In this document: one piece after another, positions 10,991 to 24,756 of the stretch
How positions within the stretch are numbered: the first letter of the stretch is position 1
Layout of the letters: every line of letters begins with the position of its first letter
Assembly: GCF_001625215.2 (NCBI RefSeq)
Contig: NC_030387.2
Span: 1,888,501-1,952,500 of the forward strand
DNA: 64,000 nucleotides
Reading direction: 5' to 3'
Origin: Daucus carota subsp. sativus
Lineage: Eukaryota; Streptophyta; Magnoliopsida; Apiales; Apiaceae
Program-made: the position numbers and the translations under genes
The notes under the pieces: generated by a model
The model's database searches: none
The model's input: only the letters and a program-made list of their open reading frames with translations
What the model was told of the DNA's origin: nothing

Positions 10991-10999
10991 GCCCCAATC

Positions 11000-12054
11000 A
11001 GATACATATTATCATACTTTGTACAAGGTCCAAACTGTGACTACCATGCTTGATGAAAAAATCAACGGAATAATGTGACTGGACGACAAGTGTCCATTAT
11101 ATCTCCTCCTATATATAGTTCACAGTTGTGACCTTCACATATGCTCATTTCTGTACTTTCTGCAAAGAAGTAGAAATGGCCACTTCATTTAGCTACGCCC
11201 AATAATTCTAAGAGTAGAACCTCCTTAGCTTCTCAGAGCCGAAGTAGTCATTACTAGCATCTTACAATTCTTAACAAGATGTTTAGTATTCAAAAGGCCA
11301 AAATTTTGACTGAAAAAACAAGTTCAGGCCTCTTTCAAATATGCTGACAGCACAAGCAGCTATGTACCATCTATTGATTCGTCCGACAACCGAATTCAAG
11401 GCAAATCGTTCAAATTCCCCAAGAGATAATCTTGCTCAACATTGCGAATATATATATGGCATTTCAAGATATCCAGGTACTACTTATGGCCACATTAATC
11501 TACAAGTACCAAAATGAAAAAGAAGCAAGTGAAAGTAGATAAAAAACACAGCTAAACACATAACTATATACCAAAGTCCAAACCACAATAACTTTCTTTC
11601 CTTGATCTTTATTGCAACTTGCAATTCGGGCTTCTTTCAAAAATACTAACAAGCAAAACAAGCAGAGATCTTACAACCAGCAAAGAACAAAAACAACACA
11701 AGCAGATATTCAAAGGGAACAAGATTAATACATTGCATATTACAAACCTAAGCAAACTAGAAATGTTGAACAGATCAAGAAATCATCAAGTGACATGACC
11801 ACTATATTATTTTAGAGGGATGCTCATATTTATAAACATATAATTTTAATTTTACCAGTACATTTTTGCTTTTTTCGGGCCCAGGTGCTCAAGCCCCCGA
11901 CATATAACTTCATGATCAACATATCAAACTATCCGATATAGTTTCAGGATCGACTAATTTTGCCCATGATAACGCATTCATTAACATCCAAAGATCATAA
12001 ATATATTCACAAGTGCAAAATAGTCATAACAAACTAACTCCAGCAAATACATAA
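11000..12054. other. Duplicated 3' flank of SUMO-like genes, no gene
   Basis: This mostly repeats pieces of other SUMO-like unit flanks in reverse orientation (for example 11700-11830, similar to the block at 1135-1300). No coding region was recognised. Confidence 0.5.
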
Positions 12055-12112
12055 TACTCTCCGTCTCGTTCATTTCTTTACACAAGAGACGGAAGACTCG
12101 ACACGCATTTTA
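12055..12112 (-). mobile_element. Half-MITE abutting the SUMO-like stop codon
   Basis: CTCTCCGTCTCGTTCATTTC followed by TTTACACAAGAGACGG and CGACACGCATTTTAA is one end of the MITE family that is complete at 17438-17687. The same half-element lies in the same place after the paralogue at 35551 (35842-35900), so it was inserted before the two genes separated and is probably part of the 3' UTR. Confidence 0.65.
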
Positions 12113-12113
12113 A

Positions 12114-12401
12114 TTAACATCCTCTTTGGTGAAGCACAGCGTCAATAACATCGCCATTCTGGAGCTCAAAGTCGTTGGGAGTATTGGTGCAGCAGAGCCT
12201 CGTGCCCTTACAAATGAAAGCCGTTCCCTTGTGATCACCGAGTTTTCGGATCTCGCAGTAGGCAGTCTTGAGCTTTAGAAATGTTTGGTCACGCTTCATA
12301 GAGAAGCACAGAGATTTTCCATCCATCCCCATCACCGTCAGAGTTATCTTGTCATCAGGTTTTTCAAAGCCGATTGAATTGCTTCCGCTACTCTCTTCCA
12401 T
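12114..12401 (-). CDS. SUMO-like protein ending in Arg-Gly-Cys (no diglycine)
   Basis: This is an intronless ORF of 95 aa with a complete SUMO-like core: KITLTVMGMDG, CFSMKRDQTFLKLKTAYCE, RLCCTNTPNDFELQNGDVID, AVLHQRGC. In canonical plant SUMO the same end reads MLHQTGG plus a tail; here the second Gly is replaced by Cys and translation stops at once. The protein therefore has neither the protease site nor the Gly-Gly used for conjugation. It may bind SUMO partners without conjugation, or work through its terminal Cys, or be non-functional; the sequence does not decide. The reading frame is clean and a TATA-like CATAAATAA lies at 12452-12460, so expression is plausible. It stands downstream of the SNF2-RING gene, in the same orientation. 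Confidence 0.8.
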   Translation of the reverse strand: MEESSGSNSIGFEKPDDKITLTVMGMDGKSLCFSMKRDQTFLKLKTAYCEIRKLGDHKGTAFICKGTRLCCTNTPNDFELQNGDVIDAVLHQRGC

Positions 12402-12451
12402 GGCTTCTTCTCTCTGATTCGCTTCGGTCTAGAGGTGTTGTCGATTGTGTG

Positions 12452-12460
12452 TTATTTATG
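12452..12460 (-). promoter_or_regulatory. TATA-like box of the SUMO-like gene at 12114-12401
   Basis: CATAAATAA on the minus strand, about 50 bp before the ATG, matches the spacing of TATAAATA in the paralogues at 31654 and 35551. Confidence 0.5.
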
Positions 12461-12539
12461 CAACGAGGCGGAAAGAATCTCGGGTTAGGGTTGACTCAAG
12501 CCCAATTAATACATGTATCAAGTTGGGCTCAATATTATG

Positions 12540-13657
12540 ATGGGTAGTGGGGACACGTTTAAATAACATATTTTTTGGATCATTTGATGAATATCAAATG
12601 GCATAGGATTATAATTTTTTTTTTAATTATCGGATAGGTATGTGTTTAATGCATTTTAACTGCTAGACGTCATTTTATCCGATGTTATTGTTCAGTTATG
12701 ATGAAACCAAAGCAACCCGAGTAGGGGAGCATAAGAATAATTTTGATGTACTTTCACATTTTCTCTCAAATAACAATAAAATCTAAATAAAATACAAGTA
12801 TAAAAAATATGGTTAGAGTTGTCATGATATTCAATACAATGATATTCAATACACTGTTATCAAGTTAGCTGAGAATGTTTCATTATGAATTAATGAGAAA
12901 TTAACTCTAATCATCTTTCTTGTTTTGGATGTTCATCTAGTTTAATTGCAACGTGCCATCCCATCAGAGTGAACTTATTCAGGATTGTCACTCCCCTGTG
13001 ATTCCAAATTGTCATCACATTTCATCAAAGACTTCAAATGTTTTAAAAGTACCATGTAAAAGCACTGGGTCTTGCTCTCTGTAGGTGCATATTTTTGTAT
13101 AAAACTCATACTCTCATGAATAATACTTTGGTTCAACTAACGTCAGAGTTCAAAAATAAAATTAAAATATTGTTTTTGAAATAGACTAAACCATTACTCA
13201 ATAATAAAACATGTCACAGAGCTAAAGTAAAACACGTCACTCCTATAAATGAATTGCTTAATTTCCTATAATGTAAAATGTTGATTTTCTGTTTCATTTG
13301 AAATAAACTCTACTCATAAGTTATCACCAACATGAATTCTTCAATATTTGGTTTCCTTTGCCAAAGCCTGAATCCTAACGTTTATTCATAGGTTGAAATG
13401 CTTATAATACCATAATATTCACAGGCTTTTGATCCAGTATCTCGATACTCGATCAAAACAAAATTGTGCTATTAGTTGGCCTCAAAACATTGGAAATAAC
13501 CTATATGATCATGCCACAGTCGAGCAATCACAGTAATGCCAAAATGATGAATTGCAGGCATACTTCCTATACAAGTACCTGCTAAGAACTTTCTTTTGAC
13601 TATTTTCTTTGCTAATGAAGAATGCACTAATTTCACTTTCTGATCTGATGTACTCGA
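12540..13657. other. Intergenic, nothing recognised
   Basis: AT-rich sequence between the SUMO-like promoter and the 3' end of the SNF2 gene. Part of 13440-13657 is probably 3' UTR of the latter. No ORF with family resemblance was found. Confidence 0.4.
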
Positions 13658-16600
13658 TTACTGTTTTCCCATGAATAAAAATCTAAGATCTTCTACAGTC
13701 AATCGATTTCCTGATCCACCACTTTGATCTTCACCAAAAGCGGATGCAACCATTTTCCTCTTATCATCCTGCAAAAGCACAATCAAAATAATGCAGAACT
13801 TGGCCTCAATAAATGCACTATATACAAGAAAGACCCAGTAGCACAAATAAAGACCCACTATATCATTTTTTAATGCAAAGTAGATATTATCACTTTGAAA
13901 CTGCATAAGATATAGTAGATACACAAAATTAAAACTGTGGTACATACCTGAAGAGCTAGAATTCGTTCTTCTATTGTGTTTTTAATGGTGAGTCGTGAAA
14001 CAGTAACAGGTCGAGTTTGTCCAATCCTATGGGCTCGATCAATAGCCTGGTCTTCAGTAGTTGGATTCCACCAAAGATCTAGAAGGACTACATGAGTAGC
14101 AGCAACCATGTTGAGACCAAGGTTGCCAGCTTTCAGTGACATCAGCATCACCGTCACCTGAAACTTACATATACTGACATAAGTGAAAGTAATTCCTCAA
14201 TTTATCATGTTATGCACCAAACCCGAGTTATCTGAGATACCAACTTGAGTTTAATTTTAAATCATTTGGAAGATAAATAAAATAGAGATCCATCAGATTG
14301 ATAATGCTCTGTCAAAATCATAAAAACTTGTCACTTCTGAAAATATAAATTTTGTATTTTTTTCTTACAAGTCAACAGCAAGTAGTTCAAAAAAAAACTG
14401 AATCTCATTTACCACTAATTGCACGATTTCACTTTATTCTTGATTATCAGTCTCCTAATACTTTTGCTAAATAAGTAGGATATTTTAATATACTTTCCAG
14501 GTATTAGTCGCTTCACAAAAATGACTTGTAAATCTAGTCATGAAAACCAATATTTTATGCAGGAAATGACAAGTATTGCCACAAAATCAAAAAAATGCAT
14601 GAGCCCAACCACCAAGTATCTTGCAAACACATCTATATGATATAGCAATACAAGATCTGCACCTACAAGGGGTAAGAGTCCAACCTCAGGATCATTGTTA
14701 AATTCTTTGACAGCCTTGTCTCTTGCAGATAGTGTCATTGTACCGTCAAGTCTCCTATATCTTAGATCAGAGTGGTTCAGTGAAATTTCTACCAAGTCCA
14801 ACATGCCTGTCCACTGAGAGAAAACAATAGCCTTTTTTGGTGCTTCAGTATGTGCATCTGAACATGCTTTTGTGTTTGTAAATTCTACAATAGAACCAAC
14901 TGATTCAGCTGTTTCCTTGCCTCGAGATGATGAAATGTCACTGTGTCCAACTATATTATGTAGTTGTGAACATGCATTATTCGATTTACAGTGTGATTGA
15001 AGAATCTCCATGGCAGCTTTAACTTTTGAAGATCTATATCCCTTCTGCAAAACTAAAGGTTTTTCGGACGAGGGACCAAAATCATGATGGTCATTTCCAT
15101 GTAAACAACTCCTTAAGGTGTCTTTAGAAAATACGACATCGTGACCAAGTAGTTCCTTGCACTCATATGAAGGACATGTATTCTCATCTCCCCTCAAATA
15201 TTCTGATACACACTGATAGCAGAAAACATGTCCGCACATAGTAACAACTGCATCCTCAGGTGGATCCTGTAGATTTACAAAGATCATTAACAGTAAGACC
15301 ATGTTTCAAAGGTACCAGGAGAAACTCGTTTGAAATATTGAATTTGAAGCTCACAACAAAACCTTAGTAACAAAATTAGGTCATGTATCAGTAGAATCAC
15401 CTCGCCAATTATGGTGGAGTGCAGATTAGATTATGGTGAAAATGCAGATATACAGAAACTAGTATATCCTGTTTGTTGACCAGTTTTACATGATTATATC
15501 TTTGATGAGGTCTATGGTTTGCACAAACAACTTAATCATTGTTTTATTTACTTACAGCTTACAATGTAGGAACTTCTGGGCTTTAATAACTACAATTTGT
15601 GCGAGATTGATATCTGCATTTGTAGGATTAGAGGAGAGGCTAATCAGTTAGAATTTTGGGCTACATAATAGATGAGAGAGTAAGTGAAAGCTTTGTCCGT
15701 ATATTGCATGGTTAAGGTGATGTGTTTTGCTGCTCTCTTAGTACTCTTATCATATTCAGACTGAAGAGTAAGAAACAACGCTGCTGCTAACATTCTCAAT
15801 ACTAGGGTGGGATGAGATAAACTTATCTACTAATTTGGTCTTGAAGTAATATTTTCCTCATAGGCCATATAGCTACCAAATATACAGATAAAGCAGGGAT
15901 AAATTGAATCAATGAATCCCTGTCTCACAGCTTATCATTTCTTAGTTCACCTGGACAATGAAGAGTCTATCCTAAATTTATTTTGATTTTGAAGGTCATG
16001 TACCCACCTCCTTTCCTTTTAAAACCAACAAGGTGGCCTAATATATCCTTCCATGAATTGGTCCATCACATAGCACTTCTTGCCTTGTCTTATAAACAAA
16101 TATTTAAAACGCCAAACACTGATATGTTAGACTAAGTAAAGAGTCAGCTTTTAATTTATTAGTTCAGAAAAGAAAATAATTATATTAGTTCAGAAACAAA
16201 AATGCTAGGTTGTCTACTTTAACACCAGAAAAGCTTCTTCACATTTGTCTAAGAAAAAATGCATAATTAAACACCACAAGAGTGGGTATGAATAACGTGT
16301 TTGAGGCAGGCACATAGGAAAGAGGTAAAACACAGAAGAACTCACATTGCACACACAGCAGATGGCGGAGAAGGGATCTAAGTGCTTCATTAAATTAATT
16401 AGCATATCCCTGGGGAGATTTTTCACCATCTGCACTGAATCTCTTCCAATGGAGTCAGATTTGACACCCATACCCAGCAGTGGGTGATCACAAGCCTGAC
16501 GAAGGCGCAGAAGCATCAATAGAATATTTGCGTAATTTTGATTCAGAGTTCCAGCAGCAGCATAAGCCTGCAGAATAAACATATTAGACCAGGATACGTG

Positions 16601-19600
16601 TTCATATAGGATTAAGGAGTCCCGAAAGGTATCCAAAAACCATCGATGGGAGAAAATATTTATAAGTGCACGCAAAATTATTGCTCATTCAAGAGCTGGA
16701 ATAAACAAACAAATAAACTATTGAAAGGATAGCTATAAGGACATGACAAAGATGTAATTGTGATATTATTTAAGAAAATAATAATTACTTATTTTTCATC
16801 TTTTGACTCATAGTCCACTTTCTGCATTTAACCAGTAAAAGACTTTGCCAAATAATTACACAAGACCAAATTAGACAGAACAGAAGTATAAATGTTCGGT
16901 TTAATTACCCTTTATCAAGAAAAAGAGATCTCCTGTGGATAGAAAAATCCCGGCAAGGACCGGCAAACATGGTACAGAACATATCTATACTATCTATTAT
17001 AATAAGCTAACATGGGTATAATTTATAGTACAAAGTTTTGGTATGTTTTTAGTCATCCCTAAACTACCCTTACTTAAAAAAGAAAAAAAAATCAACATTT
17101 AAATACTCTACTTCTGTAACTACAAGTCTACAAAACGTGGAGGTAACTTACATCATTAAACAGTTTCAAAGACTAGAAATATTGGTGATGGATTACAAAA
17201 CAAAATCTTCATCATTATTCTTTTAAGTAATCATGAATTTTATGTAACTGATACAAAACAATTAATGTTTTTTTATAAATAGACTTATAAATAAATGTAT
17301 TCTACTTCACGACAAACTGGAAATAAAATAAATAATTTTATATATCCGCTCCAAGATAAATATGAAGTTATCAAGATAAACAATTCTTTTTCTTATAACC
17401 AAAGAAATAAAAAAAAATATGACATATATAATTTATACTCCCTTTGTCCCTTTGATTTCTTTACAGTTTTTTTACACTGCTCGAAACGCATTTTAAGGCA
17501 CATATAAAACATAGTTGTATAACTTGTTTTTAAAAAATTTCTTTTTTGTATAAAAATATAAACATCAAACTTTTATTCAAAAGAAAAAAAAGTTCAAAAT
17601 AGTTTATCAAACTACGTTTTATGAGAGCATTAGAATGCGTGCCGAGCCCCCGTCCTCCAATGTAAACAAATGAGGGGACGGGGGGAGTAATTACTTAAAA
17701 AAAAAAGGTAAAACTACTATCAGTAGCATATATTAATATTAGAAAATACTTATAAATAGCTAATAAAAATACAAATTATTTCTACTACCCATTTACAATA
17801 TATAAATAAATTATTGTAAGAGCTAAATCTATAACTGAAAACATAATCAATTTCTCAACAATATTTAAATCAAATTCCAATACATTTTAATTTTCAAATA
17901 AAAATATATAATGACGATAAAAATTAAATTATAAATATAAAATTTTGAATTATATACTCGCTTGTGCTTCGCACAGATTATCTTTTAAAAAAAACAAAAA
18001 TAAACAATTATACAAATGATAAGAGACACACCAACATGTCTTTACTTAATTATAACATGTTCAACTCGAAAACAAACACGAACCATCATTCAATTCTTCT
18101 CTTAACTCTAACGAGTTCTACTTCAAGACAAACATGAACCATCATGTAACCCTTTTTAATTCTAACGTTGTATACTCCAAAACAGAAAGGAAAATAAATA
18201 GTATCCTTTTCCTTACAAAATGAAAAATATGACTAAAATTAATTGAAAAACACATTATCACATATTAATATTAGAAAAACATTTCTAAAAAATAATAAAA
18301 GTGTTTATTGTTTATACTACCAATCTAAAATATGAAAAAAAAATTATTGCAAAAGCTAAATTTTCAATAAAAAATATAATCAGTTAGTTCATATATTATA
18401 AAAGTTCAACCATTATACTAAAACACTAACAATATGATGTTAAAAGTTAAATTACAAATAATAAAATTTGACCTATATACTCACATGTGCTTCACACGGG
18501 TTTAAGACTAGTAATTACTAAAGGCAGCAATATATGCCAGTGACGCCAATTTCCCCAATTTTACCATGCCTCTGGTTAGTGTTAATTATTTGACTATAAA
18601 GAGGATGCATTACTTGCAAAGGTATAATACCTTGAATTGTGAGAGTGAATTAGCTTCAAGTTCCTTATAGAAATCTCTCTCCTCCTCAGAAAACTCCGCC
18701 TGAATTAAGTTGATTGTTTTTCGTGGTAATCTTATTATCGGTTCTCCATCAATAAATGTACCTATGCATGGAAAAGGCACCAATTAGCATCAGGCTACAA
18801 AATTAACTCAATATAAAGATCAAAACAAATTTCGTTATCAGATAAAGATTAAAGTAGAATAATTTTTCATATGTGCAGCATAAAGAAAATGCCTAGGATA
18901 GATTTGGGCTATTATTCATCGAACATAAAAATATTCATCAAAATGAGGAAAATTTTCAATAAATAGAATGACTCAAAAACATATTCACCTTTTGTTCGAC
19001 GAAGCATTACAGCACTCAATACAGCATAGAGCTTCTTGTAACCCTGAACTGAATCTCTTGATATAGGATTCTTCAATTTACTACAAAATGATTTGTAGGT
19101 TGTATACGGATCATATTTTAGAAATCTGAAATAACTAAACAAGTCATCAATAGAATTCTGTATAGGAGTTCCTGATAAGCACCATCTAGATTTTGCTTTA
19201 AACCCAGCACAAGCTCTAGCTACTTGGGTTCTATGGTTTTTAATTGTTTGAGCTTCATCTAATATCACTCTAAGCCAACGTACTTTTGCAAGAGTACCAC
19301 AATCACTATCAATACAAGAGATCTCAATTCCTTTCTTGGCCTTTTTGCTTTTCTTACCAGCATGAGTTTTCCGCTTACGTTTGTTATTACAGGAGAAGTC
19401 AGAAATCAGACCAGAGTTCTCCATGTTTTTCTTATTCTGATCCTCATCATCGCCAGAAGTTTGTGGAACCTCATTAGCAACAATAGCATATGTCGTAAGA
19501 ACCACATCGTATTTTGCTAGTTCAACAGGATCCTTTGTCCTGTTACTTCCATGATAAATTAAAACACGAAGTTTAGCTTTATCATCAACTTTTTCTTTCA

Positions 19601-21620
19601 GCTCCCTGTCCCACTGTCGAAGCACACTAGCTGGACACACAACCAATGTGCCTGCTTGGGGCCTCTTTGGTTGGATATTACGACTAGAAGTACTGGCTTC
19701 TGGAATCAGTATAAGGTCATGAGAGTCTTCATCTTGCTTACATTTCTCAAAAGCATTGGCATCATTCTCCTCATCATCATCCAAATTCAACGCTTCAGCT
19801 CTCTTATCGCTTACATCTTCTGACTTTGATTTTGACTGCAGCAATTTCTGAATTTGTATAAGAGCGATCATTGAAATGGTCTTACCAAGGCCCTGCCAGG
19901 TAAAAATATCTTAATCTAGGTTAAACTCGAGAAATAAATTCCATTTAGGATCATGCAAGTTCCTAAAGGATTAACTAATATAGAACACCTGGTCGTCAGC
20001 AAGAAATCCACCCGAACAACAGACGCTTTTTTCCTTCTGAAGCATCCATGACAATGCAATTCTCTGTAATATATAATATTTATGCTCAGGAGTATGGGTC
20101 TATAGAATATGAATTGGAAAAGTAAATTATATAAGTAGGAAGAGTAACCTGGTGTTTAAGAAGGGAAACTGATAACAGGCCATCAGGATAAGTAGCTTCA
20201 GCTTTAGGCTGGTTAAGATCCTAGACGTAAATCAAACATGACTATATCATTAGCATTTTCGTTGCAGAAGGCCATAAAAATTAAGATATGTTGTGCTCTA
20301 AGATATTTTCTGATTCACTGTAATCGTAATAGGGATTATCTGTATTTATAAAGCAAATAAAATGTTTCATAAACTTCATAATCGAGAAGATGAATGGAAA
20401 TACGAGTTGGGAGTACAAAAGTGGGGGTATTATACATATGGCAAGGTAACACCATATGACTTCCACAGAACATGTTGGTTAAACAGAACAATGTACAAGA
20501 AAATCCAAATATATAAGTCAAGATCATGGGTGTCTGTTGACGGTAGGCAGGGATGACAAAGCAGCATCATGCTTTAGAGGAATCATTCAGATAATAAAAG
20601 CTAAAATTTTACAAGTTCTCTTTCTGTAAGAGAAAAGTCATGACCCAATAATAAGTTCTTAATGACCAAGTTAAGTTACTTGACTACCTGCAATGCTGCC
20701 TGATAGATTAATCTCTCGTCGTACTCGCCATATTGTTCTTTTCCAGCCCCAGAATGCAAACCAGGACCAGCAGAGGAGGAATGTTGAGCAGTCGAAGGAT
20801 ATGTCCTTGGCATAAAAGGCTTGGGCATTGGCAGACTTCCATTTTTATCATACATAACCAAGTCATCATCACAATCCTTTTCTAATTGGTTTTCCAATTG
20901 GTTTGGCACACCCTGTGCAGGATAACTTCTGGCATAACTTTCACGAATCTGGCTGCTGCCTAAATTTCCTATTGAGTAGGTTGATCCATGGACATGTGGC
21001 TTCAAGGAAGGGGCAAGGCTTCTCTTAAGGACCTGCCCATATAAGTGTTGTCCAAAGCCTGTATCAGATAGAAAAAATTCAGCATGGTCATTGTGAGATT
21101 AAGAAACTAGACTCCAAAATCATGCCATTTTCCAGGGTGACTACCATGTGATGAGCTTCCATTGGGAATAGTTGTTCGAGAATGAGCTTTTGAAGACAGC
21201 CTGCCATGATCTGTGGAGCTTACAAAGGGTCAGATAATTTGTAAATCAATGCATAATGCTTTCGTGATATATAAATAGGCTTGCCAGTTAAACCTGTTCC
21301 AACGTGATTTTGGTGACCAGGATTCCATACATTTCCATTAGAAGTAGACACGCGAGAATTACTCTTGTAAGATGTACCCCCATTAACTGATACATAAAAA
21401 ACAGAATGCATCATTAGAAGGCACAATGAGCCAATTATTTTATTTTCTTTTTATAAAATAGTAATTAATTTCAACCTGCGGAGCTTGTGCCAGCAAAATC
21501 AGCCCACGAAGGTAGCCGCCTAAGACCAGCAGAAGTAACAGAATCATCAACGATCGATTCATCCGCTTCCAAATCCCAACTCTCTGACGATGAACTAATA
21601 TCTATAGGTTCATTCGCCAT
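13658..21620 (-). CDS. SNF2-family translocase with inserted RING finger (CHR27/CHR28-like, Uls1-related)
   Basis: The gene has twelve exons; coding parts in transcription order are 21620-21476, 21386-21294, 21210-21145, 21058-20688, 20220-20149, 20063-19989, 19892-18989, 18761-18631, 16567-16346, 15266-14685, 14157-13948, 13768-13658. Phases join cleanly and predict about 993 aa, close to Arabidopsis CHR28. The ATP-binding loop DDQGLGKT is at about 272-279, DEAQ at 486-489, SGTPIQN at 514-520, and the C3HC4 RING at about 689-735 ([19 protein letters not shown]). The C-terminal helicase lobe has KAIVFSQW at 838 and HRIGQ at 930. A lysine-rich stretch near 444-461 looks like a nuclear signal. 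The N-terminus has [10 protein letters not shown], a possible SUMO-interaction motif. Family role: nuclear ATP-dependent DNA translocase/ubiquitin ligase linked to silencing and SUMO-dependent processes. The frame stays open upstream to an AG at 21666, so an extra 5' exon is possible. Confidence 0.9.
16984..18511 (+). mobile_element. Non-autonomous Helitron in an intron of the SNF2 gene
   Basis: The 5' end TCTATACTATCTATTATAAT after an A, and the 3' end GTGCTTCACACGGGTTTAAG plus ACTAG before a T, with a small hairpin near the end, fit Helitron termini. A second terminus-like sequence (CTCGCTTGTGCTTCGCACAG, about 17957) suggests two nested or truncated copies. It accounts for most of the 2.06-kb intron 16568-18630. 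No Rep/helicase ORF was found. Confidence 0.65.
17438..17687. mobile_element. Stowaway-like MITE nested in the Helitron
   Basis: The ends are CTCCCTTTGTCCCTTTGATT and the complement of GAGGGGACGGGGGGAG, flanked by TA on both sides (17436-17437, 17688-17689). Its inner right arm (ATGCGTGCCGAG) matches the half-MITEs after SUMO-like genes at 12055 and 35842. Confidence 0.75.
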
Positions 21621-24500
21621 ACCAAACTCTTCCTCTTCCTTCTCAGCACTCGAATTACAACCTCCCTACAAACCAAATTTCCACAATCATAAACCCCTAA
21701 TCACTCACACACACATCACAACCAAACCAACCATCACATAACACACACTACTAACCTCTACTTTATTACTCGACGAAACGACACTCGAAAACAATCCAGT
21801 CAACAAAGACAAACACCTCCGAGTACAATTGACAAATTGCGAATAGGATTGTCATGATCAGGCATCTAAACAAACAGCATAGCCTCTTCCCTCACACAAA
21901 TCAAACATCAACACACTACACAACTAAACAGTAATTCACATGGGAAATTAACTAATAACGCATAATCTACATAATTGAAACATCATAAAAAGCATAATTG
22001 AACTGTAATTGATAAAAAGATTAAGAAGATTGATGAGAAACCTGGAATAATTAAAATCGCAGAGAGAATTGGGCGCAATTTAAAAGTGTTTGATTTGAAA
22101 GTAATAAAAAAAACCCTAATTATTGTAATTATGAGTATGTTATTATGTGTTTTATATAAACCCCGAGAAGGATTGGAGGTAGCGTGCAGCTTCGGCGAGG
22201 CCTCCTATGTGTACCCAACAAGTTTAATTTTTTTTAATTATTTTATAATAAAGGTATAAAAAACCCATAAATAATAAACATGTGTTTGGCTTGATATATA
22301 AATATTTTCAGATTAATATATTTTTATATAATATGTATATTTTTGTTGGATTTGTTAAATAATAATAATTATTGAATATGTTAAATAGATATTTTATAGT
22401 TAAATTCTTTGAAAAGTTTATAAATAGTTAGGTTCTAAAATTTTTAAGGAAGTTGCAAAAATTTTCAGAAATATAGTTAATACCGGTTGATGTTGATTTT
22501 TAAGTTGTTTACAATTGAGGTTGTGTAAATGTTTGTACCATATTTTTGAATTTTTCTCTTTACAATTTGGATAATTTTGAGACAAATTAAAGAAATTTTC
22601 AATAAACCTATTTAATGTGTATGTAATTATAAGCGAAAATAGACTTTTTTTTTATACACTCAACTTATTATGTTTTTAGAAACTTATCACCCAACTAATC
22701 TTTTTATCCTTTTGCTCACTAATGTTAGGTTTGGTTTTATTTTTAGCCACCAACTTAGGTTCGAATTTATTTTTTTGTCAGGGTCTACATACACGTAGAT
22801 AAATTGTATCAAATACAATAGCTGCCACACGGGAATTCTTTCAAGAAAGTTTATTTTCTAATTGAAGATCATGCAAGATGGCCCCAAAACCTTAGAAAAT
22901 AAGACCTTAATGACTGAAAAGATAAAACCCGTCTTCTATTCTTCCAAAGAATCTTGAAAAACGAAATAAAACAAAACATAAATCAATACAAGAAAATCAT
23001 ATATTATATATATATACATAAACTTAATTAAGGTAAAAAAATATAATAAATCTAATAAAAACAAAAATGAAAAGAATGAATATAATTAAATAGAGGATGT
23101 AAAATAATAAAGAAATGATAATTAATAAAAAAAGAAATCTAACCAAAGGGGATTGCTTTGGTTAGATACATAAAGTTAATTATTAATCGAGGAATAAAAT
23201 AATAGACATTAAGACATAATCAAATAGAGAGGAAAACTTAATTTTCGATGATTGTCCTCTATAATGCATCGTTTTATGTTATTATTACACCCTCAGTCCC
23301 TCCATTAGTCTATAGTTTTTTCTGTTGCTTAGCACGTATTTAAGACTCTTATAAAACATAATTTCATAACTTATTTTTGTGATTTTTTTTGTGTGTAAAA
23401 ATTTAAACGCTGAATTTTCATTCGGAAGAAAAAAAATTATTTATGAAACTACATCTTTTTTTTTTGTAAGGTATGAAACTACATCTTTTAAAAGTTATAA
23501 AATGCGATAAAATTCTTATCACCCAATGACATTGGAGACATAAAAAGTATTATATATATATATATATATATATATGTCTTCAAGTTTGGGTTTGTAATAT
23601 TCGTATTAGTAGCCATTGTAGCAAATCTTAAGGTTTGAATCATACCACCCTCCGAGGTTTTATCAATAAATGATATATCTTGAAAATATTATATGTTGGT
23701 TTAAATATTGCAATGTCCTCAAAACCGACTCGATAAATATCCAGAACATGAAACCAATTACTGAACAATAATCTATATATCTATAAAAGATTCGAAAGAA
23801 TTTTATATTGTAGTGAGAATCGTATTCAATCCTTGTCTTTTACGATACTATGAATCCTAACAGTTGGACTCCAAGAATAATGTATTAGGCTAGCTAGAAT
23901 TGATAATATCACTTAGTTTCCTGACATGTAAATATTTTTAGCTAGGTTAGTCATGATTAATTAGCTTTAAAATATGCCATGAAATCTTGGTGGTCAAGAT
24001 ATTGAGCAAGATTATTGTGGTTTGTATTTTTTTTTTTGCTTGTTGGAAGATCCGCTTGCGTTGTTGATTGTTAGTATTTTCAGAAAAAGCCCAAACTACA
24101 AGTTGTAATATAAATCAAGAAAAGAAAGTTATGTTGGCATTAGTCAATATGATCAATTGAAATGTTGAACATAACTAGTTGGTTATAATATCAATTCTCA
24201 GCCTTCTGCGAAGTAGAAATCTTTTTAATGAAATTCGAGGTTCAAGTAATGAAGTGGCTACTTCCGATGTTAAGGAGGTCGAGAATTTCGGTTATGTGAA
24301 GCTTTTCAGGTTTCAAAAGGATTGAACCTTGCTACGTAGACGTCTGAAAGTTTTCAGCTTGACAGCATGTTATCTATCCCAAAAGTTTTCTAGCTATGAA
24401 GTAAACACTGGATGATATTCAGAACCAAAGTGGGTTATTAGATATATACAAGACTCCTGCATGCTCGATGATTCCCAAAACAACCTAGTCTACACCAACA
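21621..24500. other. SNF2 upstream region and intergenic DNA with SUMO-unit relic
   Basis: The first 500 bp are the presumed promoter and 5' UTR (possible intron) of the SNF2 gene. The rest is AT-rich, with a (TA)n run at about 23551-23574. From about 23850 to 24460 it resembles the downstream flank of SUMO-like units (1135-1300 block), but no SUMO-like ORF precedes it, so this is a gene-less relic of a unit. Confidence 0.5.
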
Positions 24501-24526
24501 TTAAAAACAAACTAAGTCAGGGTTTA

Positions 24527-24756
24527 CTCCCTTTGTCTCAATTTAACTTTGGACCTTTTTTACACGTATTCTTCCAGATTTAAAAAGACCACATCTATAC
24601 ATAATATTGTTTATAAACTTTATATAAAATAAAAGTGTAGAATCTAAATTTTAATTTTATATAAGAATTAATAGTTTTTTGAGTGTAGTTTTTATTTTTG
24701 TGCTCTTTAATATCGTCCCAAAAAGCCAGACATCACTTAAAATGGGACAAAGATAG
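24527..24756. mobile_element. Stowaway-type MITE, 230 bp
   Basis: The ends CTCCCTTTGTCTCAATTTAA and the complement of TTAAAATGGGACAAAGATAG are inverted repeats, flanked by TA dinucleotides. Confidence 0.75.

Noticed and set aside
10740..10997. Minus-strand ORF with a repeated Glu-Leu run
   Set aside because: It is a translation of the (CGAGCT)n repeat.
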